This document shows, piece after piece, positions 1 to 11,560 of a stretch of 64,000 nucleotides of DNA. The notes under the pieces were generated by a model. The model saw only the letters and a list, made by a program, of their open reading frames with translations, made no database searches and was not told the DNA's origin. Numbering within the stretch: position 1 is the stretch's first letter; every line of letters begins with the position of its first letter. Source of the stretch: Adenophora triphylla var. japonica (lineage: Eukaryota > Streptophyta > Magnoliopsida > Asterales > Campanulaceae); the NCBI GenBank assembly GCA_022495995.1, contig JAFEMH010001470.1:372001-436000 (forward strand), written 5' to 3'. The position numbers and the translations under genes were made by a program.

Positions 1-360
1 AAATTGTGTGAGCCCCATACATAATGATTTTAACGACTTCTGGACTGTAACTTCTGATCCATATGTCGCCTATAAGCGGTAAACATTATAAGGCGACAAC
101 CCTTGGTTGTCGCTGATAAGAACATACTAACGCGATATACCGACCTTGAGACTTATACCATTTTCATACAATAGTGGGCTTTAACGGACTTCTCGCCGGT
201 CCTCGTTCCCGCCAATATATCTCAAGAAGTCGTCGATCGCCTTTATCTATCTTGTGCCCATTATCATGATCTTTAATCCATAATTGCCGTATTGAACTTC
301 ATATTATTTGGCTTATTTGGCTGAGCTCAAATCGCTTTTTCTCGACCACATCATAACAAA
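1..360. other. Gene-free stretch with GTCGC/GCGAC hairpins, possible Tat LTR remnant
   Basis: No gene is seen. Around 65-115 there are two adjacent inverted repeats built from GTCGC and GCGAC: GTCGCCTATAA pairs with TTATAAGGCGAC, and GCGACAAC with GGTTGTCGC. The same words, including GTCGCCTATAA, occur in the LTRs of the Tat element at 6674-20928. I infer a truncated, diverged relative of that LTR family, but no LTR boundary is visible. Confidence 0.3.
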
Positions 361-1600
361 GGTGGAAAACATTATTTAATGAAAAGAAGGTTGAGTTAGA
401 GCCACAAAAACAAAAAAATAAAAGAAAATCAATTTATTGAATCGTCAAAAGTTTGCACCGTAAATGGAATCCGTGTGCGTTGAGAAAAAACTAGAAGCCG
501 AATTAGGTAAAAAGACTTTAGGGCCAATATCAATCCCCATGTGGCCATGTCACTCCATAACAATATTATTCACACCTTCCCCCTTGCATCACTAAAATTT
601 TGATTATCTTTCTCCTGCTCTCTCTATCGAGTCGGAATAAATATTACGATTTGACTTATATTTTTTTTTTACAAAGATGTTTTATTAGTTTTACATGATT
701 TGTATGATGATAAATTGCGTTGCTTCACTTTATTAAAAATTTAAAAATGCAACATTTATTTTGATATAAAAAAAATGGAAAATATGACATTTACTGTAAT
801 ACAGGAGGAGAGGGAGTAATCGCAACCCGTGTATCTCCACCATCATTGTCACCGCCCTTATCTCTCTTGAAATAATTTGAGCGATAGAGATATTGCATCA
901 TCGTGATTATATGGTACCAACCATTTTAACATTTATAAATAAGCTTGAGTGCATTATTTGATGTGCCAATAATAGTATTTTCCTTACTAAAAAGGTTTTA
1001 AAGATGTTGTGGCCAAGGAAAGAAGGATAATCATATTGATATTGTGTGGGATTTGGTTGTATAAATTAACTAGTTGCATTAATATTCTCCCATCCCATTG
1101 AGACCTTTTTTTGTTTTCGTTGGATTTTAATTTCTCACTTTTATTTGCAAAGTTTCTTGCGATCGCGTCTTCTTATCTTGAATTGTTTCGTATTGGCTTG
1201 CATTCCAGGTATATTTGGGACGAGACGAGAAATTTCATGCCCGCAAAGAATTCGAGGCATCCTGTCCCGTCTCATGTAGTTGCAAAATATCATACTTTCG
1301 TTCCGTTTCATTCCGTTCCGTAATCTTGACAGTTTTATTAAGAAGATATTTAATAAGAAGATATGGTGATAGAAACATGAGCCGAAAAAAGTGGATGGAT
1401 GAATTTGAAAAGATAATATAAAAGACCCCACTTGCCCCTTTGGTCTTTTGCAAAGACATCATCTGACCCCCTTCACATGATAGTTTCCTGTTTAACAAAC
1501 ATGGCCACCTTCATTTCCAATTATATACTCCATCCACCTCCATTTTCATTTTTTTTTTTTTACTATATTAGTTCAATCCATAATTGGGAAAATTTTCCAT
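361..1600. other. AT-rich intergenic DNA
   Basis: No recognisable gene, transposon end or RNA was found. Short open frames (for example 1111-1323) show no family resemblance and have the composition of random AT-rich DNA. The right-hand part lies upstream of MIR169 and may contain its distal promoter. Confidence 0.6.
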
Positions 1601-1612
1601 ATCTATTTTTGG

Positions 1613-1619
1613 TATAAAA
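1613..1619 (+). promoter_or_regulatory. Possible TATA box of MIR169
   Basis: TATAAAA lies about 225 bases upstream of the miR169 hairpin base, a plausible distance for a plant pri-miRNA promoter. TATA-like words are common in this AT-rich DNA, so the assignment is tentative. Confidence 0.35.
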
Positions 1620-1739
1620 AACTACCTCCATAATATATATTTATCCATATAAACACATCTACTAGCCATCACCTCCCCCAGCGAGCTAGATCTTCCTCTA
1701 TGTGTGTTTTTCTCAGAGCTTGTGTGTGTGTATGTGTGT

Positions 1740-1751
1740 GAGAGAGAGAGA

Positions 1752-1789
<38 letters not shown>
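1740..1789 (+). repeat. (GA)n microsatellite
   Basis: About 50 bases of GA with one GT interruption, preceded by a short TG run. It lies upstream of the miR169 hairpin and, if the TATA call is right, within the primary transcript. Confidence 0.9.
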
Positions 1790-1792
<3 letters not shown>

Positions 1793-1864
1793 GTGTTGGT
1801 GGTGATAATGCCTGACTATGTATTCATCTGATGTCTCACATGTGGATATGAGATATGGGTGGTG

Positions 1865-1885
1865 CAGCCAAGGATGACTTGCCGG
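1865..1885 (+). ncRNA. miR169: mature miR169
   Basis: This is the 21-nt guide position on the 5' arm. It matches the well-known CAGCCAAGGAUGACUUGCCGG form of miR169 at every base as far as I can recall that sequence. It is expected to be loaded into AGO1 and to target NF-YA 3'UTRs. Confidence 0.9.
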
Positions 1886-2226
1886 AAAGTATCTCTTTAT
1901 TTTCACTAATTTTTTCCTTTGCAAAATACAATTATTAGTAATGCTACCACAACAAAATCTCTCAACCGGGCAATGCAGGGCAATTTTGTCCATTTTATGA
2001 ATTCAATTCGTAAAACTACAATGCATGTTCTTGATTGATAGGTTCAGTTGGTGCATCTGATATTGAATACATACATGCATACCCCCTTGTACAAAAGAAA
2101 ATGTTTTTGATCTACGGGCTTCATCCGTCCCAAAAATGAATATCTGTCGCAAAATGAATGTTGATTTTTGTTTTTAAAAGAAAATGAACATTCATTTCGG
2201 TATGGGAATATAGAAATGAAAGGATC

Positions 2227-2247
2227 GGCAAGTTGTCTTTGGCTACA
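2227..2247 (+). ncRNA. miR169 star strand
   Basis: Opposes 1865-1885 in the predicted stem. Every difference from perfect complementarity is a G:U wobble. Confidence 0.8.
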
Positions 2248-2268
2248 TATCTATCTCCTACTCAAATG

Positions 2269-3160
2269 TTTGATCTAAGATGAAATTGATACTAAGTGCT
2301 TTATTGTTGAAGAAGAAGGTGACCAACAAAAGAAACTATCAAGTAAGTTCTCTCTAGTAATCCTTCAATTCCAATTTATACCATGCATCTTGTCCTTCCA
2401 ATTCCATCTCCCCCATCTTTTTTCGGCCAGGACCGGCCTGGCCTAAAGGTGGGGTTAGGAAGGGCATCCACCCAGGGACCAAGCCTGATAAGGGCCCATT
2501 TTCGAGATTTGTTATGTACGGAATAACTAGTTTTCTCTTACTCGTGCCATGACACAGTGACAGTATACAAATTAAAGAATTGATGAAATCGCCTTTTTTC
2601 CATCCAAAAAATAAAATAAAATCACTCAATACTCTGGTGATTACTTTGTTCCATAATCAACATTTGATGGAGGGTGGTTTGTCTGTGTAACTGCCCATAG
2701 AGAATATGAGAAAGTCGATTATCCGGGATCGTTATCCATTTATGGTTAGTATAAAAACATTTTCTTAATCCCCATTTTACCATTATTCTTTTTTCGTAAC
2801 CCCAACCCAACCCATTAATCATATAAATAATTAATAATAATTATAATCCATAACCCTTTCCCTATCTTATTTTTACCCAAGGTTTGAAACAAAAAATTTA
2901 AGTAATCATGACGAATAATTGATTTAGGTACAAACATTTTTCTAAAATAATTTTCGAGATTTGTTAAGTACGAATAATTATTAATGTGATACTTTATATT
3001 TGCTGCCTCTCTCTGGTTATTCACATTTTAAGTAATGAAAACATGTTTGTAGGACATGGAGAGTGCATAATGAGTAATTTTTTGGAGTCATCATTTTTTT
3101 AAATATATTTTTATTATACATAATAATCTTCGCTTTCGCAATAATGACTATTTTATACTT
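2269..3160. other. Gene-free stretch with a spaced direct repeat
   Basis: No gene is seen. ATTTTCGAGATTTGTTA followed by a GTACG word occurs near 2498-2525 and again near 2949-2976 with two small differences, so about 420 bases are bracketed by a 28-bp direct repeat. A GC-rich palindrome (GGCCAGGACCGGCCTGGCC) sits near 2425-2443. The nature of the bracketed DNA is unknown. Confidence 0.5.
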
Positions 3161-3168
3161 ATAGTGAA

Positions 3169-3200
3169 CTAGATTGACTCCCGTGCGATGCACGAGCGTA
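3169..3200 (-). mobile_element. Helitron-like 3' terminus
   Basis: On the minus strand a GC-rich hairpin (CGTGC-ATC-GCACG core) is followed a few bases later by CTAG and then T, the arrangement typical of Helitron 3' ends (hairpin, then CTRR, inserted before T). The element body would extend to higher coordinates; no 5' TC terminus or Rep/helicase coding was identified. Confidence 0.4.
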
Positions 3201-3671
3201 ACTATATATTCAAAAGATAAAAATTGAATTAAAATAAATCAATTTATTTATACATTATGGAATAATTTCTTAAAAACTACATTGTCAGTACATATAAATT
3301 AGAAAACAATAAAATAGGAATAAAACAAAAATCATAAGGAATATGCATTTCTCTATATACAATTCTATAGTATTTTATCATTTAAAAAAGTAAATAAAAC
3401 ACACGAACATGTTTATCACACACAAAATAAGTGATTGAAATTAGTAAAAAAAAAGTGAAGATTTGAAATCTATTTAAAAAAAAGGTGATATTTTATTTTT
3501 TTTTGATAAAGAGATTTTTTTAAATAAAAACAAAAATTTATTCATACCAAAAGGATAGTACAGTTATCTAATAAAAATTAATATCATTCTTTTTCAACAC
3601 CATTCCAACTCATCATCCTATACCCCACTACTTTTATTTTATTTTATATTCTTTATTTTTATGATCAGTAA

Positions 3672-3672
3672 A

Positions 3673-3770
<98 letters not shown>

Positions 3771-3786
3771 CATTATTATTATTATC
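3672..3786 (+). repeat. (ATT)n microsatellite
   Basis: About 38 uninterrupted-to-lightly interrupted ATT units (two ATC variants near the right end). A pure trinucleotide tract, probably length-polymorphic. Confidence 0.95.
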
Positions 3787-4596
3787 ATTTATAATTAAAA
3801 ATAAATACTTAACACTTATTTAATTTATACAAAAAAGATATTGAAAAAAAATAAAATTAACAAAAGATAATTAAGAAATGTTTATTTAAAAAAAAGTTTT
3901 TTTTCTCCATCCAAATCAAATGAAAAAAGTCTTTATTTAAAGAGAAAAAAAATTATGAATTTTGGTGTAAAAAAAAAGTGAAAAAAAATAATCTCTTATA
4001 AAATAATCAAGCGTAAAGAAATCGGATGTAAAAAAAAATTAAAAATTCAGCCAGCCAATCAAAGAGCGACACGTGTCTAAATTCTTAAAAAATAAAAGAA
4101 AAACAAAACCTGCATAAACGAACCGCTGCCGGTGCGTGAGGTACACGCGCCAGAGAAATGTCGAAATTGCCCTTCCACAGACGAACGACACGTGTCCAAT
4201 GTTAAAAAAAAAAAAATCCTAATGCATTCATGCGCCTCTTTAGGCCCGTATATTTACGGCTCTCATAATTTTAATCAATAAAAAAATAAAAAATAAAATA
4301 AATCATTTTCTATCCTTTTTATTTGGGTAATTGTTCATAAAACTAATTTATTTCATTTCATAAAAATTGAGATTATAACTCATTTAGTTACTTGATATTT
4401 TGTTCTAATGTGTTTAAGTGTGTGTGCACATGAGTTTTAAGTTATGCAAGTCTTTTTATATATAGAGAGAGATAGTGATTTATAACTAATTATTTTATGC
4501 TTATTTCTAAAACTATATTATATTCACTTCTAATATGAGTTTTAAATTAATGAAAAAATTAAATCAAGAAACTAATATGAGTTTTAAGTTGTACAT
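3787..4596. other. AT-rich gene-free stretch with two identical G-box palindromes
   Basis: No gene is seen. The 10-bp palindrome GACACGTGTC (a G-box/ABRE core) occurs at 4068-4077 and 4187-4196. The DNA between them is locally GC-richer and includes GTGCGTGAGGTACACGCGCC. No transposon ends are evident. Confidence 0.5.
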
Positions 4597-4799
<203 letters not shown>

Positions 4800-5640
4800 T
4801 TGCTTGGGACATGGTTTGGTTGTTGCTTGGGCCGGGGCTCGGCGCTAGGAGCTATTGGAGCCTTAAACTTTTGACGAAAGTTGGCTCGGTACGGCTCTAG
4901 GATGGTCCGGATTGGGACATGGTTTGGTTGTTGCTTGGGCCGGTTGGGTTTGGGCACATGGGCCGAGGCCCATCTGGAATGGGCTCGGGGCTGCATTGGC
5001 AAATGGGGCGGGCTGGATCAGGAAGCAAGGTGACCCGTGTCTGTTTGAAACAGACGGGTCGAATGGACTACCGGGTAAGGTTGTGACCCGCGCCTATTTG
5101 AAAAGGTGGGTCAAATCCATCTGATCTCCACCCTTCAATCAGATCTGATCCAAGGGCCGAGATTCCATCAGGCACCAATAGTGCTTATTCCCAAAAGGCA
5201 CCCCAACTCTTCATTACCTATAAATAGACCCCCTAATTGACAAAACATTTCATCCAATCATTCAGCAGTCAAGTATTAGAATGTTATTAGCATATTGTTG
5301 CATTCTCCTTCTTTCCAAAGTTCAGAAATACCAAACACAATTAATTCGTAGGTTTCCTGATTTGAAGTGCTTCCATCAGGATTCGAAAAGTCGTTTCATC
5401 TTACGAGAGGATTGCAATTATATCCGTTAGCACCAGTGCGGGGCAAATTCTTCTTACGGAGATTGTGTTCACACAAGACTCGACTTTCGATTAAATCTTA
5501 TTCAGTCATTATTTTTTTTTCTGTCCCGTTATTATTGTCTGTTTTCCATTTTCAAGAAATATTTTATTTAGAAATATTTATTTCAAGATATTTTTACTAA
5601 CATAATATATATTCTTGTAATTTTTCGTGTGTAATATGTT
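4800..5640 (+). mobile_element. Probable LTR remnant
   Basis: GC-richer than the flanks, with an ordered TATA box (CTATAAATAGACC near 5218), a short leader-like stretch and a downstream T-rich tail, as in retrotransposon LTRs. A 28-bp direct repeat starting GGGACATGGTTTGG occurs near 4807 and 4915. I recognise the general look of a solo or truncated LTR but cannot place clean TG/CA ends or a target duplication. Confidence 0.4.
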
Positions 5641-5796
5641 CATATCTTCATATTTTTATTTTTTATAATTTTACTGGGCCTTCAGATAGTTTTTTTATAA
5701 TTTTTTATAAAATAAATTTATAATTTTGATTATAACCTTTAGTTCATCCATTTAGTATTTCAAGTTCAGTCATTTGGTCTTACTATTATTTTATAC

Positions 5797-5980
5797 CAAG
5801 GTTCTAAAAAGCGCTAGGCGGATGCTAGGCGGCGGAGCCGGGTCTAACGCCTAGGCGGGGACTAGTCGGGATTAGTCGGGATAGGTCGGGACCTAGGCGG
5901 GACTTAGAACTAGGCGTTGGAGAGGGGCCTAGCGCCTAGGCGGGGCCTAGGCGCCCTTAGGCGGGGTCTTTTAGAACAAT
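5797..5980. mobile_element. MITE with CTAGGCG repeats, copy 1
   Basis: About 184 bp with terminal inverted sequences (GGTTCTAAAAAG at the left, CTTTTAGAAC at the right) and an interior of repeated CTAGGCG/CGGGACTAG words. Near-matching 9-bp flanks ATTTTATAC and AATTTATAC suggest a Mutator-type target duplication. A related copy lies at 60150-60307. Confidence 0.65.
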
Positions 5981-6031
5981 AATTTATACTCTTAAATATA
6001 AACTTGAAGTATAAATTAATACAAATATATA

Positions 6032-6286
6032 CTCCCTCCGTTCCACAAAACATTACCCCTTTTACTATTTTGAGCGTCCCACTTTAAAGTTTCACTTTCT
6101 TAAAAAAGAAATTTTTAATACTTCTTTATTCATGGGACCCACTTGTCATACTCACAACACTTTTCAAATTTACTATTCTCTCCACTCATTCTCTCTCCTC
6201 CCACTCACAACACCTACTTTAATAACATTATTCCTTATTTTCCGTTCTCAACAATAAAAGGATAAACTTTTGAGGGACGGAGGGAG
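6032..6286. mobile_element. Stowaway-like MITE A
   Basis: 255 bp with terminal inverted repeats starting CTCCCTCCGTTCC (left) and CTCCCTCCGTCCC (right, reverse complement), flanked by TA on both sides. This is the standard Tc1/mariner Stowaway structure. Non-coding. Confidence 0.88.
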
Positions 6287-6637
6287 TATATTTTACTATA
6301 AAAAAACAACATTAGAGTTTTTTTTATGATTTATTAAAGGCCCTTCATTTAATTTCGCCCGAGCCCATAAAAGGCTAAAACTGGCCTCCTGCCCAAACAT
6401 TTCGAACGGGCCTATAAAAAAAAGGCTAGAAACGGCCTGCTTCCTTCCGGCTGGCGGAAACATTACGTTGACGTGAAACTTGAATAAGGAATAAGAAAGT
6501 TGCTTATTTTGTAATCCTTTTGTACACTGAAATGGTGGTAAAATAAATAAATTAAATGCATGTGATTGAGCAACATTCAAGTTTCAAAGCCACATATCGT
6601 ATAGATCGATCAAACTTTCCCTTTCTCCTAACGTATA
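6287..6637. other. Gene-free spacer
   Basis: No gene or clear element is seen. Imperfect repeats of an AAAGGC/GGGCC type lie near 6335-6430. Confidence 0.5.
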
Positions 6638-6673
6638 CTCTCTCCGTCCGTAAAAATTTGTCTCATTTGACTT

Positions 6674-7439
6674 TGATACGATCCTATAAAATACATTGGG
6701 CCCTAATAATAAGAAATCAGGCCCAATAGCTAATTAAGGTCCAGGCCCACTGGGCTTGGGCCGCCCAAGGAAATTTGCCCTGGCAGCGACATAAAAGGAA
6801 TAGGCTCCTTAGAGCTATTTAAATATGCCCTACGAGAAGGGACGCGGGGAATACAGATTTTAGGGGCAATGGGGGGATGCGAAAGACATGGCCGAGCTCA
6901 TGCTCGCCTGATAAGTAAGAGGAGTACGTTGCTCGCGGGCTACTTAGGTCAGGGCGACATGACAGTTGATGTCGCCTATAATCAGGTTGTCGCCAGAGCG
7001 ACATGGAACTTAGGATGATACCAGGATGTTACGTTGATTGTCGCCTACGCCCCTAACCCTAAATACTTGTGATGGATGATTGATGTGACAAGGTGAATAG
7101 TGAAATCCCACTAAGTTGAGGTTGGTTGAGAGACCTCCTTTGGATGATTGACAAGTGTCCCCCCATGTGCGATGGGGGGGCTTAGGAGTATATAAAGGGT
7201 GAATAGTGCTCATTGCAGGGTAAGATCTCTCTCTCTACCTTCTCTCTCTAAACCTCCATTATTGTACTCTCTTCCTTGTCCATCTAACCTTATTCTCACG
7301 CCGGAGGGGTACGCCTGAGACACCCCGGCCTAGTTCACGCTGTGTTTCTTGTGTGTAGACGAGCCGTCAAGGAGGAAGCCGCCGAAGTATCCATTGCCAC
7401 TTCACCCCCGCGCAACCAAGATTTCTCATGGTAGCATCA
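6674..7439 (+). repeat. 5' LTR of Tat element 1
   Basis: 766 bp, TG...CA. A TATA box (TATATAAA, near 7189) precedes a CT-rich leader, then a GC-rich hairpin region (CCGGAGGGG...CCCCGGCC near 7301-7330) and TGTGTTTCTTGTG, which resembles the R/poly(A) region of the second Tat element. A short palindrome, GCGACATGACAGTTGATGTCGC, broken here as GCGACAT / ATGTCGC, lies near 6953-6975. Roughly 15-20 differences from the 3' LTR by eye. Confidence 0.9.
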
Positions 7440-7460
7440 ACTGTTCCGTTGCCGGACCTG
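7440..7460 (+). other. Primer-binding-site-like sequence of Tat element 1
   Basis: Directly after the 5' LTR, GTTCCGTTGCCGGACC resembles the GCGCCGTTGCCGGGG-type site used by Tat/Ogre relatives, with mismatches. This sets plus-strand orientation. Confidence 0.45.
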
Positions 7461-8950
7461 AAATCTTCCTTCTTGTATGATGGTTCAAAGGTTTGTGGAT
7501 TGTTGGAAGAGCACCGGTATTTTCAGCTTGTTGGGGTTGACGCTTTTGGTTGGAATCCATTGGTGTTAGTACAAAAGTGTGTTTCAGTTGGTTACTTTGG
7601 AAAAAGGTTATCGGGTAAAGTGGTTTATGATCATTGTTAAGCTTCCGTAAAGTGCCCGCAATGGTTCAAGATAAGAACGCCCGCACGAAGGATACCCGCA
7701 ACTGAGTCGGGAGACGCCTAATCAGCAAGGATACTCGCGGGCGAGATCGTGAACCGCCCGGAAGGCGAGGTCCATACTACGTATACCGATTCGGCAATCA
7801 GAGCACCAGGAGGCGAGAAGAAAGAGAAAGAGAAGCTAGAAACAAAGAAAAGGCCGTAGATCAGATCCCGTTCCATCTAAAACCCGAGTGCTAGGCCTGC
7901 CGAGAAGTTAAGGAAGGAGAACGCCTATATGATTGAAGGTTCTCGCGAACAATGAGAGGTTAAAAGAGATGAGCCAAGCACCTACGGTGATCCCGCTTTG
8001 AGTTGTCGATCGAAGTGGAAGTGGCAGGATAGAGGAGGACGGAGTGCCGGGCCAATGCTTCTAGGCGAGATGACGGGCAAGCGGGACATGCCGCCGTCCG
8101 AGAATGAGGAAAGAGGACGTGGCGTCGAAATGATGAAAGGGCGAGATCCGAAAGGGTCGAAAGGAGGCGCGCAGATCGCCTCAAGAAGGAAGGATTTATC
8201 ACAAGTCGTGGAAATTCGCGAGATGACTCTTTATTATTTTGGGTATGAAAGTGATGAGGATCCACAATGACAGACCACGCCAAGTCGCTCAAGATATTCG
8301 ATGATGAAACGTATGTGAGAGAAAGACGGCATCGGTCCAGGTATTCGACGACGCAGCTCGTCGGGAGGAGTTGTCGCCGCCATGGATAGAGACCGTAGGC
8401 GGCGAGAGAGGAGTGATAAGGAAAGGGCTGAGAAAGCCGCAGGCGAAAAGATTGAGGTCAGGCCGCCAGAGTGTCCGGCTCTAAAAAGCTTCCGTGGAGC
8501 GGCTAAAGCCGTTGAATTGGAAAAGGCGTAAGAAAAGTGAAGATGATAAGTGGAGATCCGAAATGGAGAGATGGCAAAGAAGATTAAAGAGTTAGGAAGC
8601 GGGAACCAAGCCCCCAGAAATGAAAGGTTCTTATTTGGCCCCATTCATGCAAAGAGCATCCAAATTTGCCGCCTCGACCCTCAGCAGCCGCATGCCAAAT
8701 CTACCAATTATTCAGGAATACTAGAGCTAACACTCATGTTGGAGGGCCTGAGGTAACGTTGTCGCTACCGACCGATAATGAAGTCGTGACGTGATAGGCC
8801 ATGAGCACTCGCCGATCATGCACTGGAGTGGTTCCTTTGGCGCAAATGACTAATCTGCCCTCTGGGTACCAGACCTCAAAAATAAGTTTTCGCGAGATTC
8901 AGCGTGGGTCAGCAGCCGCTCAAAAACCGAGCCGTGCGGCTTGAAGCGTA
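7461..8950 (+). other. Leader and gag 5' region of Tat element 1, no open frame
   Basis: GC-richer retroelement DNA between the PBS and recognisable gag. Plus-strand frames are short and interrupted. Minus-strand frames at 7960-8292 and 8234-8644 are read here as shadows of former gag. Confidence 0.55.
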
Positions 8951-9310
8951 ATGAAGGAGAAAGATCTCGCTTTTACTAATAGGTTTACGGGAGTGGTGAA
9001 TCGAACTTTACGCCGGCCGTCGCCGAGCGAGATCATTATGTTATTCAACTCGGTTGTTGCTGCCCGGGTTTTTCAAGGCGGAATTCGTATGCGGCTACCC
9101 AAGACTATCAAGGCGAGCTATATGAAAGGGTTAGAGCATATTGCAAAGAAGCCGTACGAAGGAGGAGGTAGTCAAGGTCTCCCCTCCAAACAGCAGGTCC
9201 CAAAGGAGAAAAGTGTTAAAGAAAGAATAGAAGCGCGAAAGAGGAAAACAAGGGCGAAGTTAGGAGGTCGCAGCTTAAATCGCTCGGGCAAGCGTGAGCG
9301 GCCGTGGTAG
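8951..9310 (+). pseudogene. gag remnant, Tat element 1
   Basis: A 119-codon frame with a gag-like central block (residues about 5-45: FTNRFTGVVN, then a VFQGGI-type stretch) and a basic C-terminus rich in Lys/Arg, as in the region before the protease of Tat gag-pol. Upstream and downstream frames are broken. Assignment rests on position and weak resemblance. Confidence 0.45.
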
Positions 9311-9760
9311 GGCCGTGAGTCAGTGGAAAAATGATTAAGTTCAAGAAGTTGAATACTTCTGAGCGAGATCTTTCTAAGGAGGAATTCCTAGAGCCTTATC
9401 CCATCCGAGAAGGATCTTAGCAGCCGCTGTGATCCGAATAAGTATCGCGATTTTCATAAGAGACAAGGGGGCATAAATTTATTGTTATAACTTGAGGAGG
9501 ATGGTACAAGGGAGGATTGATAATGCGACTTCAAGCGTGATCTTGAGGGAGATAAGAGGCGAGATGAAGGGAAGAGCCGGAGAAAGTGCGGGATAGAAAT
9601 ATCGTTGATGTGATTCAGATCCATTGCCTAGTATCGCCAAATACCTTGACAATCAAATTATGATGTTTGTCGCACAGCTTTCGATACATTCCTCCGTTTG
9701 TCGCAAGCGAAGACAGATTAGTTGATTTCTCAAGAGGCGAGCTAGCTGCTACGAAAGGTC

Positions 9761-10200
9761 ATGAACCAACCGGTGGTCATCACTATTTGTCCGGAAACAA
9801 GCAAGTGGTACAATCGCGTGATGGCCGATTCAGCGAGTAGCAAAGAGAATGTCTTCAGTATTGAGGCTTTTCGAAGGATGAATTACACCGATGCAAATTT
9901 GGTACCGTATAAGGGATATCTCGAAGGATTTACAAATCATTCAAGATTAAGGTTAAAGGAACAATTATGTCGGGAAGTGGAGGCCTGAGATGGTGATCTT
10001 GTGAGAAGCGGCAGTGGAATTTATGGTGATTGATTTGGTTTCCGCATATAATGCCATAGTTGGAATCCCATTTTTGCTGAGTTTTGAGATGGTAATATCG
10101 ATCCCGCACCAAAGGGTAAAGTTTCCAACCGCTAAAGGTATAGGATGCTCAAGAGTGAAGCCGATCACCGCGGCGTAGAAAGAAAAAGGAAATGATGAAG
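9761..10200 (+). pseudogene. Aspartic protease region remnant, Tat element 1
   Basis: The frame at 9761-9988 contains IEAFRRMNYTDANLVPYKG and EGFTNHS. A second frame after about 10020 contains SAYNAIVGIPF and HQRVKFPT. These blocks are conserved around and after the catalytic site of Tat/gypsy proteases. The catalytic Asp-Ser/Thr-Gly segment itself is not readable, and at least one frameshift separates the blocks. Confidence 0.6.
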
Positions 10201-10989
10201 GCCAAGGGGCTTCTACTAGCTCGATGACGACAAAGTCTCATTCTAACCAGCTTTGAGAATCAACGTGATAGAGTTCGTGGAGCCCGAAGATTGGGTGTGA
10301 AACCGAAAGTACTGAAGGATGGGACGCCGCTGATTGTCAGCGAGAAACAAATGAGCGCGGCGTTTTAAGCGGAATGAGAAAATGGTCATCATGTGGCGAC
10401 TCACGGGCCGTGCAAAGCAAGCGTGAAAGCAGTCACAGGGAGATGGATCTCTCAGTGATGTCGCGAAGTAAGATCTGGGTTACATGAATTACCCCGGTGC
10501 GCGTTCAATTTGTCTCGGTATGGAGGAGCCCAGTGATCGTGAAGTGGAACACTAATGGTGAGGAAGATTCTCGTTATCGAAAGTCCGATGAGGATTGTGA
10601 AACAGCTGAAGTCGAGGATGAACGAAGTAGGGCAACCTACCGGCAACTGCTTTTGATAATCCTGCTGGAGGTGCGATTCCCGACAATGCCCCGATTAGAG
10701 GGGGGAAGCTTAGAAAAGAATAGAAGTTGAAACTTTAGTAGACGCGAGATGGAGCCCCGAGATTCAAAGTCACGAAGAGCTCAAGAGGCAGAGATTAATC
10801 GGTATTTCCCCGAGCGCCGGGTTAACAAGTTGCACCTGGGAAGCAACTATTCAGGATGAGCAGAAAGACCTGGTGGAATTCCTGTAAGGGATAACACTGA
10901 TGTGTTCGCTGGAGACTGTACCAGAGGGATATGAGGGGGATTGACGACGAACGCTGCCTCCGCACCGGCTTTGAATGTCGATCCTCAAT

Positions 10990-11560
10990 GTCGAGCCTTT
11001 TAAAGCAAAGGGTTAGGCACTTGTCGCATATGAAGGGACATGTTGCATTGTTGAAGAGGTTGATAAATTGCCGAAGGCGGGAATCATAGAAGAGATCTCA
11101 AGCAGATCTCCGTTTGGGTTGGCCATGTCCTTGTTATGGTCCTAAAGCCTTCTAACAAAAAATGGCGGATGTAATTGATTTTACGACTGACCTAAACACC
11201 GCCTCGCCCCTAAGATGACTCCATCACGTCAAGATTGACAAGCCGGGTTGATTCGATCAAGTGGCACAAAACGGTTTTTCAGCTTTATTGATGCTTACTC
11301 GTCAAAAAAGGTACCATCAAATCAAAATGTGCGAATTACAAGGCATGACATGCTCTTTTCGAACCCCCCAAAGGTAATTTTTGCTATAAAGATGATGCCT
11401 TTTGGCTTCAAGAACGCCAGGGGCGACTTATCAACGAATGGTAAATGAAGTCTTCAAGCCCAGCATTGGGGCCAAAACTGGAGGTGTCAGGGCTGATGAT
11501 ATGGTGAGTAAAGACAAAGGGTGAGCATGATCTATGTGTTAGATCTTTACTTAACAGACG
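10990..11560 (+). pseudogene. Reverse transcriptase remnant, Tat element 1
   Basis: Blocks typical of Ty3/gypsy reverse transcriptase follow one another in changing frames: EVDKLPKAGIIEEI near 11058, a KPSNKKWRM block near 11143, an FSFIDAYS block near 11278, and FAIKMMPFGFKNA near 11382. The downstream YVDD catalytic block is destroyed. Several stops and frameshifts interrupt the region, so no active enzyme can be made. Confidence 0.75.

Larger units (their letters stand above)
1840..2268 (+). ncRNA. MIR169: miR169 precursor hairpin
   Basis: The 5' arm carries a miR169-type sequence at 1865-1885 (CAGCCAAGGATGACTTGCCG plus one G). The 3' arm carries the complementary star at 2227-2247, GGCAAGTTG then TCTTTGGCTAC. 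The duplex pairs along its length with only G:U wobbles at the sites where the two arms differ. The lower stem extends with GGATATGAGATA against TATCTATCTCC. The loop is about 340 nt, long for the family, and contains a smaller inverted repeat near 2150-2205 (AATGAATGTT / GAACATTCATTT). Known of the family: miR169 guides cleavage of NF-YA (CCAAT-binding HAP2) mRNAs and acts in drought, nutrient and nodulation responses. The mature sequence, opposed star and stem together make this secure; expression cannot be judged. Confidence 0.92.

Noticed and set aside
640..820. Another Stowaway MITE ending GGAGAGGGAGTAA
   Set aside because: Only one end resembles the family; the left end and TA duplication could not be found.
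1111..1498. Small open frames before MIR169
   Set aside because: Overlapping on both strands, with no family resemblance and random AT-rich composition.
8234..8644. 136-codon minus-strand frame in Tat element 1
   Set aside because: It lies opposite the decayed gag region, outside the antisense gene area, has Ser/Arg/Pro-rich composition, and has no counterpart in Tat element 2.
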